Origin: Spirogloea muscicola | Taxonomy: Eukaryota > Streptophyta > Zygnematophyceae > Spirogloeales > Spirogloeaceae | Reading direction: 5' to 3' | Assembly: GCA_009602725.1 (NCBI GenBank) | Contig: WELB01000006.1 | Location: forward strand, 1,088,522 to 1,152,521 | DNA: 64,000 nt | Shown: positions 1 to 10,700 of the stretch, piece after piece | Layout: every line of letters starts with the position of its first letter | How positions within the stretch are numbered: the first letter of the stretch is position 1 | Translations under genes and position numbers: made by a program | The notes under the pieces: model-generated | The model's input: only the letters and a program-made list of their open reading frames with translations | Database searches by the model: none | Told to the model about the DNA's origin: nothing

Positions 1-65
1 GACCCGGCCCCCACCCCCGCCGCCGCTGCCCCCGCCGCCGCAGCTCCCGCAGCCGTCGCGCCGCC

Positions 66-2000
66 ATGCCGCGGTGCCGCCACAGCTCCCGCAGCGGCAA
101 GAGGAGGTGGTCCTCGACGCCGCAGCCCTCCGCAGGGTACTCCAGAGCAGCCGGCGTGCAGCCGCAGGGGGCCACTCCCACATGCTTACGGAGCACCTTC
201 GTGAACATTTCTTGGAGAGCGAGGCCTCCGACTTCCAGTCGCTGCTCCAAGTGTGTCAGCACGTGGCCAGGGACAAGGTGCCTGCAGCTACCCGTCCGGT
301 GCTCTGCTCCAGCACCCTGCTCGCCATTGCCAAGGCCATTTACGGAGTCCGTCCCATCGTCATTGGGGAGGCCCTGTACCGACTGGTGGCCTGCACGCTG
401 TGGCAGCAACGCTTGGGGCAATCGCAGGCCCACCTTGCACCCCATCAATGCGGCGTTGGGTTGCGAAGCGGCGGGGAGGCCGTCATCCACGGCGTCCGCG
501 CGGCCCTGGACCTCCATCCTTGACTGGATGGTCCTGGCGGTCGACGTGCAAAACGCTTTCAACAGCGTGGAGCGCAGCACCGTAGCCAAGGAGCTGCGGG
601 ATGCCTTCCCTTCCCTCCTGCCCTTCTTCCGCCTCGGCTACGGCCAGTCCAGCACCTCCTGTGGTGGACTGGGAGTGGCGAGGTTGAGACGCTGCAGTCG
701 CAGGCGGGCACTCGCCAAGGGGATCCTCTGGCAGGCGTTCATTTTGCGCTGGATCACAACCGTGCTCTCAAGGCCACTGCGGCGGCGCACCCCGATGTCC
801 TCCTGCCAACCCATGCCGACGACACCACACTGGTCGGCAGCCCAGGGGACGTGTTGGCAGCCACCCGCCACCCTCCGGCAGCAGTTGGCCGCCCTCGGCT
901 TGTCGATCAGGGCCGGGAAGTGCGTCGCGTGGTCTCCTAGGGGCCTTCCTGTTCCCTTGCCTCTGCCCCAAGGGTGCCAGACTCCTCCGGGCGGCCTCAC
1001 CATATTGGGGTTCCCCCTCGGCATGCCATCTTTTGTGGACAAGCAGCTGCGCGCCCAGCTCCAGGAGTACCTCTGGCCGGCGGCCCGCCTCTCTGAGCTG
1101 CAGGACATGCAGCTGGCCCTGGCTATGCTCACCCAGAGCATCTTGCAGCAGCCCCAGTCCCTTGCGCGGACTGCCCCCTCCCTGGCTCGTAGTTCTGGCG
1201 GCCTATGCCACATTCGACACCGGCGCCCTGGAGAGCGTGACGGCCATCATCCGCCACACGGGCTTCCTCACGTCTCCAGCTGCTGTGCACCAGGCCACTC
1301 TGCCCCTCGGCCATTTCGGCCTCGGCTGCCACTCGCTCGCCCGCACCTGCAGGCCAGCGTATCTCAGCAGCTGGGCACAGGTCGCTGCGTCTGTGTCACA
1401 GCGCTTCCTCCTCGATGGGTGGCCTATATTGCAGCAGGCGTTGGCGGAAGTGGAGACTGGTTTGCTGCCCTTTCAAGTGGCCCTGCGCTCGGCCCACCAC
1501 GCGTTACTCGCCGAGCACCCAGCCCTGGCAGGGAGCGCGGTCCCCTTTGCGCACTTGGCCCACTCCGCCGACTTGCGGGCGCAGGCGCGGTAATGGCTGA
1601 GCTCGACAAGGCGGCCTTCACGGGCACGCTGCAGCTACTCCCCCCAACAGACGTGCGCAGGCATGCCCGGCTGCGGTTGGCATCCTCCCCTAGCGCGGCG
1701 GCCTGGCTCTCCGCTCTTCCGCTCTTCGACGCACTGAGGATGCCGAACGAGCTCTTCCGTATGGCGGTCCATCGCCTGCTGGGACTCCCCCCCCCCTGTC
1801 TTCTGAAAGTGCTGCAGTGCGAGTGCAGGGGATGGTCGGCGGATCCAGCGGAGCTAGCGGCTCACGTCATCCGTTGCGCAACCGGAGGCGAGCAAACCGC
1901 TGCCCATGTCCTCCTCAGGGATGCCATGTTCGGCATTTCCTGGAGGCGGGGTACACTGTCGCGTTAGAGAATACTTCCGTCATGCCAATCCTGCAGAAGT
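66..2000 (+). mobile_element. LINE (non-LTR retrotransposon) reverse-transcriptase region, decayed
   Basis: This stretch reads as a non-LTR reverse transcriptase spread over several plus-strand frames. About 360-500 encodes a motif ending LAPHQCGVGLRSGGEAV. About 528-650 encodes VLAVDVQNAFNSVER, the aspartate-bearing RT motif A block, followed by FFRLGYGQSS. About 800-860 encodes HADDTTLVGSPGD, the equivalent of the YADD catalytic motif with Tyr replaced by His. Downstream, 1640-1960 encodes a Leu/Ala-rich segment and a Cys/His-containing CECRGWSADPAELAAHVIRC. The change of frame between motifs shows that the copy no longer encodes one continuous protein, although one long open frame (66-1967) happens to span it. 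No ORF1 or 5' end is visible, because the element runs off the left edge or begins there. LINE assignment is firm; clade is uncertain. Confidence 0.8.
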
Positions 2001-2195
2001 CCATCCGACTTCTGCAGGATTGGCATGACGGAAGTGTTCTCCAGCGCCACTGTACGCCACCTCCAGGAATATGCCGAATATGGCAACCCTGAGGGGCAGC
2101 AGTGCCCTGCGGTTGGGCAGCGGAGGACGTGCGCCGCCAGCTCCGCTGGATCCGCCGATCGGTCCCTGCACTCGCACTCGCCCGGGCCAAGGAAT
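1815..2195. repeat. Foldback inverted repeat, arms about 190 bp, centre near 2005
   Basis: The left arm (about 1815-2003) and right arm (about 2009-2195) are near reverse complements. The inner 28-33 bases on each side are essentially perfect around a 5-base loop (GAAGTC-CATCC-GACTTC). The outer part is imperfect, with a short deletion in the right arm. Both arms encode the same peptide signature, SADPAELAAHV, the left on the plus strand and the right on the minus strand. This shows an inverted duplication of LINE sequence rather than a chance palindrome. It sits exactly where the RT part of the LINE gives way to its C-terminal tail. Confidence 0.85.
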
Positions 2196-2530
2196 TGAGA
2201 TGTGCAGATCACCCGCGGGAGGACGAGTTCTTCCCGCTCGCCATCGACGTTCACGGGGCGTTTGGAGCTCGGTGGCTCGAGCTTCTCCAGCAGCTCTCGC
2301 GCAGCGCTGTATCCCGCCGGTACCACAGGGAGCAGGCCGACTTCACTGCAGCAGGCTCTCTCGCGCAGGTGTTTTGCATGCGCCTGTCAGTCTCGCTGCA
2401 GAGGTCGATGGCACGCGCGCTGCATCTGCGTGCCGGTCACGCATTGGCTGCAGCCACTGGCCCTGGCCTGGGGACCCGCTTTTCGGAGACTAATTTCTCC
2501 ATCCTGTGGCTGTCCAACAGGACTTACTGA
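2102..2530 (+). mobile_element. LINE C-terminal tail, copy A
   Basis: The frame encodes the conserved tail of this LINE family: KELRCADHPREDEFFPLAID, then HGAFGARWLELL, then MRLSVSLQRSMARALHLRAG, ending at a stop after LSNRTY. The same order of blocks recurs in at least ten places in the window. The block with ADHP..DEF.PLA.DVHGAFG resembles the part of R2-like LINE endonucleases in which a Lys and an acidic residue precede a hydrophobic strand. Assignment to a restriction-like endonuclease is inference only. This copy is fused to the right arm of the foldback repeat. Confidence 0.8.
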
Positions 2531-2660
2531 GTGTTTCGTAGCTACTTGACCTGTGCGCTTTAGCACCTTCCTTGGCCCCTTCGAACTTTGTTCAATCTTG
2601 TCTCTGGGCTGGCCTCTCACAGCCACCGCTCTCTCCTGGAATCAAGCAGCTACGAAACAC

Positions 2661-3030
2661 TCAGTAACCCCTGCTAAGCAGCCGCAGGTTGGAGAAACTG
2701 GGCTCCTGGTAGCGGATCCCCTGGCCAGGACCAGATGCTGCAGCTAGGGCACGACCGGCACGCAGATGCAGCGCGCGAGCCGTGGACCTCTGCAGCGAGA
2801 CGGACAGGCGCATGCGGTACACCTGCACGAGCGAGCCTGCTGCATGGACATCCACCGGCTCCCTATGGTATTGGCGGGAGATTGCGTGACGCGAGAGCTG
2901 GTTGAGCAGCTCGAGCCACCGAGCGCCCAATGCACCGTGGGTGTCGATGGCGAGCGGGAAGAACTTGTCTTCCCGCGGGTGGTCGGCGTACTTCAACCCC
3001 TTGGCCCCTTGGCGGCGCAGGCCACCGCAT
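2661..3030 (-). mobile_element. LINE C-terminal tail, copy B, tail-to-tail with copy A
   Basis: The minus strand encodes GLKYADHPREDKFFPLAID, HGALGARWLELLNQLSRHAI, MRLSVSLQRSTARALHLRAG and the family ending LRLLSRGY before the stop at 2661. It faces copy A with about 130 bp between the two stops. Both flanks carry the same 3'-flank words, ACTGAGTGTTTCGTAGCT and its complement, so two 3' ends meet in inverted orientation. The minus-strand frame stays open out to 3413, but its distal part reads poorly as the same protein. Confidence 0.8.
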
Positions 3031-3214
3031 ACCCAGCCTTGGAGGCACTGTGCGTGGGGTGAGTGCAGTCGTAGGAGTCGGTGGTCACCACGTCTAGGAT
3101 GAGATGCGGCCCGCCAGCCACCGCCCTCTCCTGGAAGCGTCTTTCTTCTCCTGGAAGCGTCCTTTCTTCTTCTCTTTCCGGATGGACTCCACACTCGGTG
3201 GGTCGACTTGGTGG

Positions 3215-3668
3215 CCACCATGCCGGGCGGCCAGCACGTTATCACCGATTTGGTTACCACTGATGTGGTGGACCCCACCGGGGCTTTCTGCCTCGAGGGC
3301 TGGCCTTGCTGCTGCGGACGCCGCTCGCGGCAAAGCGACGAAGCACGCAGACCATCCGGCATGGGACGACTTCGTACCCCTGGCTGTGGATGTGCACGGG
3401 GCTCTCGGGTCACTGTGGCTCGACCTGTTGGCCCAGCTTGCGCTGCACGCTGTGTCCCGCAGGCGAGGTGAGCAGGCCGACTCCAACGCCGCTGGCTAGC
3501 TAGCTCAGAGATCTACAGTATGCGCCTCTCCATCTCCCTCCAGTGGTCCATGGCCCACGCCTTGCACCTGCGTGCTGGCCGTGCCCCAGCTGCAGCCGCA
3601 GACTTTCGTCAGGGGGATTGCTTTCCGGCTGCTAGTCTTTGGCATTGCGGCTCCTCACGTGGTTACTA
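3215..3668 (+). mobile_element. LINE C-terminal tail, copy C
   Basis: Pieces in neighbouring frames encode VITDLVTTDVVDP, then KATKHADHPAWDDFVPLAVD with HGALGSLWLDLLAQL, then a decayed MRLSISLQWSMAHALHLRAG and SRGY before a stop at 3668. The VTTDVV block lies upstream of KHADHP just as a related block lies before the gap at 37446. This suggests it belongs to the same C-terminal domain. The copy is on the opposite strand to copy B, directly beside it. Confidence 0.7.
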
Positions 3669-3837
3669 AAGTGATCCATCCTACCCAAACTCTGAGCCAG
3701 CGCTTTTGGCCCCTTCGGACTTTGTCAATTCCTTTTCGGGCTGGCTGTTCACAGCCCTTGCCCCCCTTTGGGAGAGCCACTTCTCACAGCCATTGCTGTC
3801 AATTTGGAAAGAGCTATTTTCTGTGGATATCCAGCCC

Positions 3838-4077
3838 GACAAAAAAGACGAGGTCCGTAGACCGGGTCTGCCAGGGGCGATGCCCGGCTTCAACGCCGCC
3901 GGTTCGCTCGCACAAGTCTTCCGCATGCGCCTGGCCGTATCGCTTCAACGCTCCCTTGCCCACGCCGTCCACGCGCGCGCAGGCCGTGCTATGGCCGCCG
4001 CCTCTGGGTCACGGCGGAGTGCCTCTTTCCCTGCAGCGAGCTACTCAGACCTGATGTTGCTCACTCGTGGGTACTGA
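3838..4077 (+). mobile_element. LINE C-terminal tail, copy D (short)
   Basis: The open frame encodes GFNAAGSLAQVFRMRLAVSL, LAHAVHARAGRAMAAASGS and the ending SYSDLMLLTRGY. It begins inside the tail, so it is strongly 5'-truncated, as is usual for LINE copies made by target-primed reverse transcription. A nearly identical ending occurs at 41725-41826. Confidence 0.75.
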
Positions 4078-4217
4078 GCTTCCCTCTGCATCGTTTCTGT
4101 GTTCTGCGGTGTTTTGTAGTGTAGTCCTTTCTCCGACTCCTCTTTCTTTGGCTTTGGACATTGTCCATTCTTTATTGGGCTGGCTTTGCCAGCCCCTCTT
4201 CTCTATGGGCGCGCACT
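4078..4217 (+). repeat. LINE 3' flank with GGGCTGGC hairpin
   Basis: After the tail stop comes a 3' flank conserved at other copies: GTAGTGTAGTCC, CTCTTTCTTTGGCTTTGGAC, TTGTCCATTC, a perfect hairpin GGGCTGGC-TTT-GCCAGCCC at 4177-4195, and CTCTATGGGCG(C/A)GCAC. The same order follows tails at 40926 and 41826. It is most simply the 3' untranslated region of the LINE, and the hairpin may be the mark its reverse transcriptase recognises (inference). Confidence 0.7.
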
Positions 4218-4582
4218 TCTTTCGTAGATATCACTGAGCAATCTCAGATTAGCAGCCGCCAGTCAGCAAGATTAGTGCGACAATGTTGACGAGGTCCAAA
4301 GATGTCACTTAGTGACCTCAGATTAGCAGCCGCCGATCAGAAAGATGAGCCGCGTACATTGCGGCGCTGGCAGTCTCCAACCGACGAGCACACTAGGGCA
4401 GCTCTCACGGCGCTCCTCCCAACGGAGGCCCCCGTCCAAGTAAGCGACCCTACACATGGAGCAGCTCCCGTTTCCAAATCAGTCCCGTTGCCGTTTTCCC
4501 TTCCCAGCCGTGACGTCTGCGGCCGTACGCACGTCCCATGGTCATGTGAACACCCCCAGTCGCGCTGCTGCAGCAGCTCCCC

Positions 4583-4583
4583 T

Positions 4584-4616
<33 letters not shown>

Positions 4617-4700
4617 AGGGCGGGAGCTGGCGGCGGCCATGGCGGCGCCCCGCGGGGGCTGAGATCGGGCCGCGGCGGCGGCGGCAATGTACCCCCAGAT
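4583..4700. repeat. CCG/CGG microsatellite and GC-rich island at VPS13 start
   Basis: A (CCG)n run of about 10 units at 4588-4617 is followed by CGG-rich sequence ending at ATG 4687. Similar CGG or CCG tracts sit at the start of Rab1, PfkB/PSB33, APC6 and MPDU1. The long Pro-rich and Arg-rich open frames here are by-products of base composition. Confidence 0.8.
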
Positions 4701-7700
4701 GAGCGCCGGGTTCGGCGAGGCGCTGGCCTCTCTGTGGCGCGCCGTGGCGGCCGCGCTGCAGCTCTGCGCACTCGCCGGCCTCCACTCCTGCTCCGCGACT
4801 GCTCGCTGCAGCGGCGGTGCTGCTGCTGCTGCGTCGCGACCGCGCCCTCACCTGGCTCCTCGCGCGGGCGCTTCGCCGCGTCGCCGCCGGCCCCGGCGCC
4901 ACCGCCGCGCTCTCGGCGACGCTGCGCAAAGGTGCGCTGCAAAGCTGCTCCAGCTCCGCCTCCGGCTCTGGCCTCGGCGCCCACGCTCTGCGAGTGCTCG
5001 CGACTCACGCCGCCGCGCGGGGCGCGACTGGGGCGCGGCAGGGCCCGTGCTCAGCGTCCGTGGCCTGCAGCTGCACCCGGCGGCCATCGACGCCCTTGAC
5101 TTGCCCTTCGCTGCCAAGGAAGGTGCGCCCCCAAAGCACTTGCGCACTGCTGGAGGCTCCTGCAATGCGAGCTGCCACTTGATCGGCTTGCCCACGACCG
5201 GAGGACGTCCGGGAAGCTGCCTCGTCGCAAGCTGCTGCCGGCTGAGAACAACCAGCATAAGTAGCAGCAGTAGTAGTAGTATTAGTAGTAATAGTAGTAG
5301 AAGAAAGTAGTAATAAGAGTAGTAATAGTAGTAGAAGATAGCTGGTGCTTCGCGAAAGGTTCGCCCCAGCAACTGCTATCCAAATGCGGCGGCGCTTGCT
5401 CTAGCTCCAAGGCCTCCTCGTCTGACCGCTCAGTCGTGTCGCCGCAGCGAGGATCGACCTGGTGGAGCTGCGGTGGCCTTGGTGGCCCCTACTGTGGGGC
5501 GGCAGGATCGCGCTCAACGTGCAGGGCGTCCACCTGATCGTCACAAAGCGGAGCTTCCCGGTGGTGCGTATCGCTGGCCCTGGTCGCTCTGCAACCACTT
5601 GGCAGTAAGGCGCCGCCGAGGTTTTTAAAGGCAGAGCCTGAGGCTGAAGCCCTCACTGCATGCAGCACAAGAAAGCTGGCGTGCTCGACCGGCAGCTGCT
5701 GGCCCGGCGGCAGCGGCAGCAGGCCGCACAGCTCGCAGCCGTGGACGCCATCCTGTGGGGCGAAGCAACGTCAACCCCATCCTTTGGTGCGTGTCGCGAG
5801 TTGATCATGAGGAAGTGCTGCCGCTCCTTCAGCGAGGGCGGCTCCTCGCCGGATTCCGATCCCATGCTTTGTCTGCTTGTCCCTCTTCCAGCCGCACTGC
5901 AGCCAAGCGAACCCCGCTGGCTACAAGGTACCACCGCTCTTGGTTAGGAGCTGACCGCAGTCGGGATACTGACTGCAGCTGGCTCCACATTGTCACTTTC
6001 CGCAGCCAAGCGTGCCACTACTGCGCTGGTCAAGCCTCTAGTGATGCTGCTGGCGCAGCCCGCCGTCAAAGCGCTGCAGCTAGCAGTCAAGAGCCTCAGC
6101 TTCCGCTTCGACATCGACGCCGCATCCAAGGTAGGGCTAGCACAATCGCCGGCTACCTGAGGACGAGCAAGCAAGCCAGGTAGAGATGGCAGCTAGAAGC
6201 AAGTCACGGCCTGCCCAATGTGGCCATGCCCTCCAACTTATTGTGCACACTGGGCTCCTCTCTTCAGGGAGAGCCATACGCCGGTCTGCTGCTGAGCATG
6301 GACAGCCTCCAGCTCCTCCAGGTGGCTGCATCTTGCCTCCCTTGGACGGCCAGTGTGTCCAGAAATCCTGGCTGCATTCCAAACCCTTAATGCATTATGA
6401 GTGTTCATGTCAGTCGCTCAAGTGTTTGCATCTATGCGCAGGCGAAGGACGCCGACGCCGCCGCCCACCCAAGCATTCTGCTCTGCAAGGTCTGGCCTAC
6501 GCAGTCCTACAGTAGTAGCTCACGCATGGGACAGCTCGTCCATTGATGGAGATGCAGGCAGTGCCTACAGTTCCTGTGTAGCAATGCTTGTTCTTAGCAA
6601 GCTCTAATCACTAGGTGCCTGCTCCTGTCTGCGGCGTTTCAGGAGATCCGCCTCAAGGGCTTGAACCTTGAGATTGTGCACAGTGGGCAGCCTCAAGCTG
6701 GAGGGGTTAGAACAACCCCCTTTTATATGTTTTCCACTGCCAGCCTGTTGACTTGCAGCAGTTCATGCCAAAAGATCAGGCGCTCTGTTGGATCTTGATG
6801 TGAAGCGTGCCACCTCACTTGGGTAGTCAATTGACGTAGCGACCATGGATTTCCAAGCATGTATAATTAGCCAAGCTTGGGTCTTCTTGCCTCGTATGCT
6901 ATGAAGCTTAGACTGTTTTCCTGACCGTTTCCAGGATGACCATGATGGGCGGGCAACACGCGAGGCCATTGTCAAGCGGTGGAGCGTCACAGCTCAGGCA
7001 CGCTTGTTAGCCATCTAGGCCTGCGCCGGAGGGGAGCCCACCAGAAGTGCACTTAGAGAGGAAAAGGGGCCAGCCTTATTCTGCAAACAGGATTGCATTT
7101 TGCATACGTGCTTACGTCATTACATGATGCTCTTTGAGATGGCATGATAGACCGCTGCTTGTGTGAGAGCAACTGGAGTTTGACTCTTTCCAGATGGTGT
7201 GATGCAGCTTAGCATCTCGGAGGCTAGGCGCCTTGCCGGTCTCAGAGCCAGTGCAAGCCTTTCCGTGGGAGCTCTGATCATCAGTGCAAATGAAACCGTC
7301 ATGGAGTGTCTGGTCGAGACGCTCCATCACATTCGTCTGTTCACCAAATTTAAGCAGGTTGACTTGGTTGACCACCTACAAGCAAGGCTGAAGGATGTTC
7401 TGCGTGAACAGCCTTGAATGGATGATCACAGAAGAGCAGATTTACTGTGCAATTAGTGTGGCGGCATGGAAAGGCGTTGTAAAATGCATGAGTTGGCAGA
7501 ACGTGTCATTCCTAACTTTGCCGTTGCGAATGGCAAAGTCTTATTCTTGCGCACCACTGCTATCCAGTTCAGGCAGCCCCGCCCACAGCTGACTGTGCTG
7601 GAAAGTCCTGCAGCTTGGTGGCGCCATGCTAGTAAGTTTCCTGTCAAAGGGTGCTCTTCCAGCCAGGACAGCTTGCTTCAAATAATTATTGCACAAGAGC

Positions 7701-10700
7701 ATTGCCTGACTTCTTTGTCAGTGTTTAGCTATCTCCTATCTAGAAGTTGGTTATGTGTGCAAGCTCCCAGTACGTGACAGCTGCATCCTCTCAATGGTTA
7801 CCCATGTCTCTAGTTGCAGCAGGATTCAGTACATTGCTGTCTCGGGTGTTTATGATTGTTGAGGAGGCAGAAGGTTGCTGGGCTGACCCTGCCAGTGGCA
7901 TGTATGTGCGTGCCAGTCTCTGCTGTCCTCAGGGCACACAGAGAAGCGAATCCGGGGCGCCCTGTGCGGCCAGTAAGGCTTGCGGAATTTCGCCAGCTCC
8001 GGGAGCTTTACAGTAGTGCATATGCTCACTATCATCTCTCACCACAGCAGCTCAGCAGGTGTGCCAGCACGCTTATACCCCAAAACTCTCAACCGTAACC
8101 CCTACTCCTTTAACCTTTTGATCCTAAACCTTAAAATCTGGGACCCGCAGGCTGTAAATGCAGGCAAGCCTTCACAGCAATGTAAAACCTGGATGGCATA
8201 TTCCATGGTGATGACTGAGGTCTCACTATTACAGCTTAGTGGCTCGTTTGCCTTGGGAGTGCCATTATGTAGCATCAAACGATGAAGGGCATCAATGCTC
8301 TTCATATCAACTTTTTGCACGCCCAGGGAAGAGAGGACTCTGATGGAGGAGGTGGAGACCTTAGTTGGTACAAAGCTGACAGCTCTTATCCGCTGGAGGG
8401 TTGTGGCCGAGATGCGAAGGGCAGACTGGTCAAGGTGCTGGCAGGTGCGCTATTTCTCTGCCCGCAATAAAATGGACTCTTAACAAGTATTGCACATTGC
8501 GTAAGTCAGTATCTCCTTTGCTCAGAGTGCATCTACTAGCACCAGGCTGGAGCATGACATGTAACACTCTGCAGAGATGCTAACTACTGTGCTTATAAGT
8601 TGACCTGGGTGGTCAGGCTGGGCGATTTGATGCATATCTTAAGGAGATTACATCACTGCTGGACGACGTTGACCTTGTTCTGCAAGGGGTCAAGACAGCA
8701 GGTTGGTCAACAGGACGGAGCTTCCATCTAGCTTGTATTCTTTGTAGCCTGTGCAATGCTTGCTGCAATGCAAGCCACCAAAAGCACAGTTGCACTTGTG
8801 CAGCAAAGGAAGCTGCAGCACCAGTTGAAAATCATCTTCAGCTGGCTTGCCCCCGGGTACGCAGTAACTAAGTTGGTTTATCTGTTCTGCTCATTCATAG
8901 AAAGTAGGTAATGGTTCGAATGTTCAGAAGCCTCCAACTCTGATGACTTGGGCAGAAGGCTTGCTTCTAGGCAATACAGCTTCTCATTGGCCATTGGCAT
9001 GGGCGAGACAGATTAGCCTACTTCTGTCCACGTCAGAGAGCTTGGAGTGGGGTGGAGAGGTGTCCATGAAACAGATAGCAGCCAGTGTTCAGGTGAGTCC
9101 TTGCACAAAGTAGATGTGCGAGATTAGGGTTTGGTCGTGTGGATTTAGGATGTGTCCATTTAGCATGTCAAATTGTAGTCCAACACAGAGTAGTCCAACA
9201 TCGACTGGTGTCTTCTTCTGTATTCTGCACCGTTTGCAGGCCGGCAAGGCAGGAGTGAGGCTGGAATGTGGCATCCGCGCCATGCTGATTAAGGATAGTC
9301 AAGCATCTCCTCATCCACATGGGTGTGACTTTGTTCTATCTAGGCAAGTTTGACACATCGACTGACAACTTGTCTTCCAAGCAATCACAGCCTCAACTAC
9401 TACAGCTATCAGTTGCTATCCTGGCATTGCCTCTTAGCAATGCATTGTCCAAGATGGCTAGCTAAAGTGATCACATATTTTTGCAGTCCTGCTCAAGGGG
9501 ACCAGACAGGAGCACCAAGTAGAAGTGGCCAGTACCTGTTCGTGTCCGTGGTCCTCCAGATGCCCTCCAAAACTGCAGCTCTGGACACCTTGCCCAGCTT
9601 AACGTGCCGCATCGCTGCCACTGACATTGTGTTTCTCCCAATTTGGACTTCACGCCTGCTTCTTCTTCTCGACTCGCTTGCGTTGGTAAACATTCCGCCT
9701 GAGTACCAGTGTGTGCCACAAATTGACAGTAGGTTTAGTATTTGAGATCTGGGTTTGAAGTGTGAATACAAGCTGCACCAGAGCATGCGAGGCATGTTGT
9801 GCCTCTGTATGTGCACATACCTGGGTGGTGCCTGAAAGAGGAAGCCCTGACAGGGTTTTGTCCTTGTATACTGGTCAGACTGGTCGCTCAGAAAGGGGAG
9901 AAGCAGGCCGGAAGCAAGGAGAAGGAACAGAGTGGATGCCTGATTTGCGGCGGCAGCAGCGGAGGTTCTTTCGCGGGCAGCAGCAGATGCAAGGTCCTGC
10001 AGAGGCCGCTGCCTTGCTGCACCGGAAGGTGGTCGTGCGCAACAAGGCCAGAAGGTCGCTCAAGCTTGAGGTTGTATCTGGCACCATCCGCCTGGTTGTG
10101 CCGTGTCACGGCATGGTGAGTTGCCCAACAAAATCCCTTGGCTACATTATACTTGATGACAATGTTGGCACTCTGTGAAGATGATTGATCTTGTGACGCA
10201 TTGTTGGCTATGTCAGGCTGGCCAGTCATCAGAAGAGAGTCCAATCCAGGAAGGTATCGAAGCGGCTGGAGGTGGCTCAGAGCCAGGGTCCCACTCCTTG
10301 CTCGTCATCATTGACGAGCTCTCTCTGCAGACTGAGCGGTGACCTTCCACCTCTGAACAAAGTCACACATCTTGAGCAGGGTCGCTTGCTTGATGTTACA
10401 TCTATGATGGCAGTATAGCCAACTTGATACATCTGTGATGGCAGCAAAGCCAACTGATGAACTTTGCTCTCTGCGTGCAGCCCTGTGAGCCAGAAGCTTG
10501 CTCCATCAACCCGAGAGGACACAGCTTGGATCATGAAGTACCACAGCCACAGCACTGCGCCACTCCGCTTCCAGAAGCTTTACTGCCAGCTGACACTGGA
10601 AGCTTGCCTTGCCAGGACGCCAGACTTCTCGGACAGGTATATTGCGTTTGCCTCAAAGGGCTAATTAATCCTGACAGGTCTTTTCAATAAGCATCAGCGT

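Noticed and set aside
4302-5099. 265-residue Pro/Arg-rich frame before VPS13, and its antisense frames
   Set aside because: Triplet repeat sequence gives open frames in all phases. No domain or consistent splice structure supports it.
8075-8140. Possible second telomere-like tract (CCCAAAACTCTC, TAACCCCTACTCC, CCTAAACC)
   Set aside because: The units are too irregular to call a telomere repeat.
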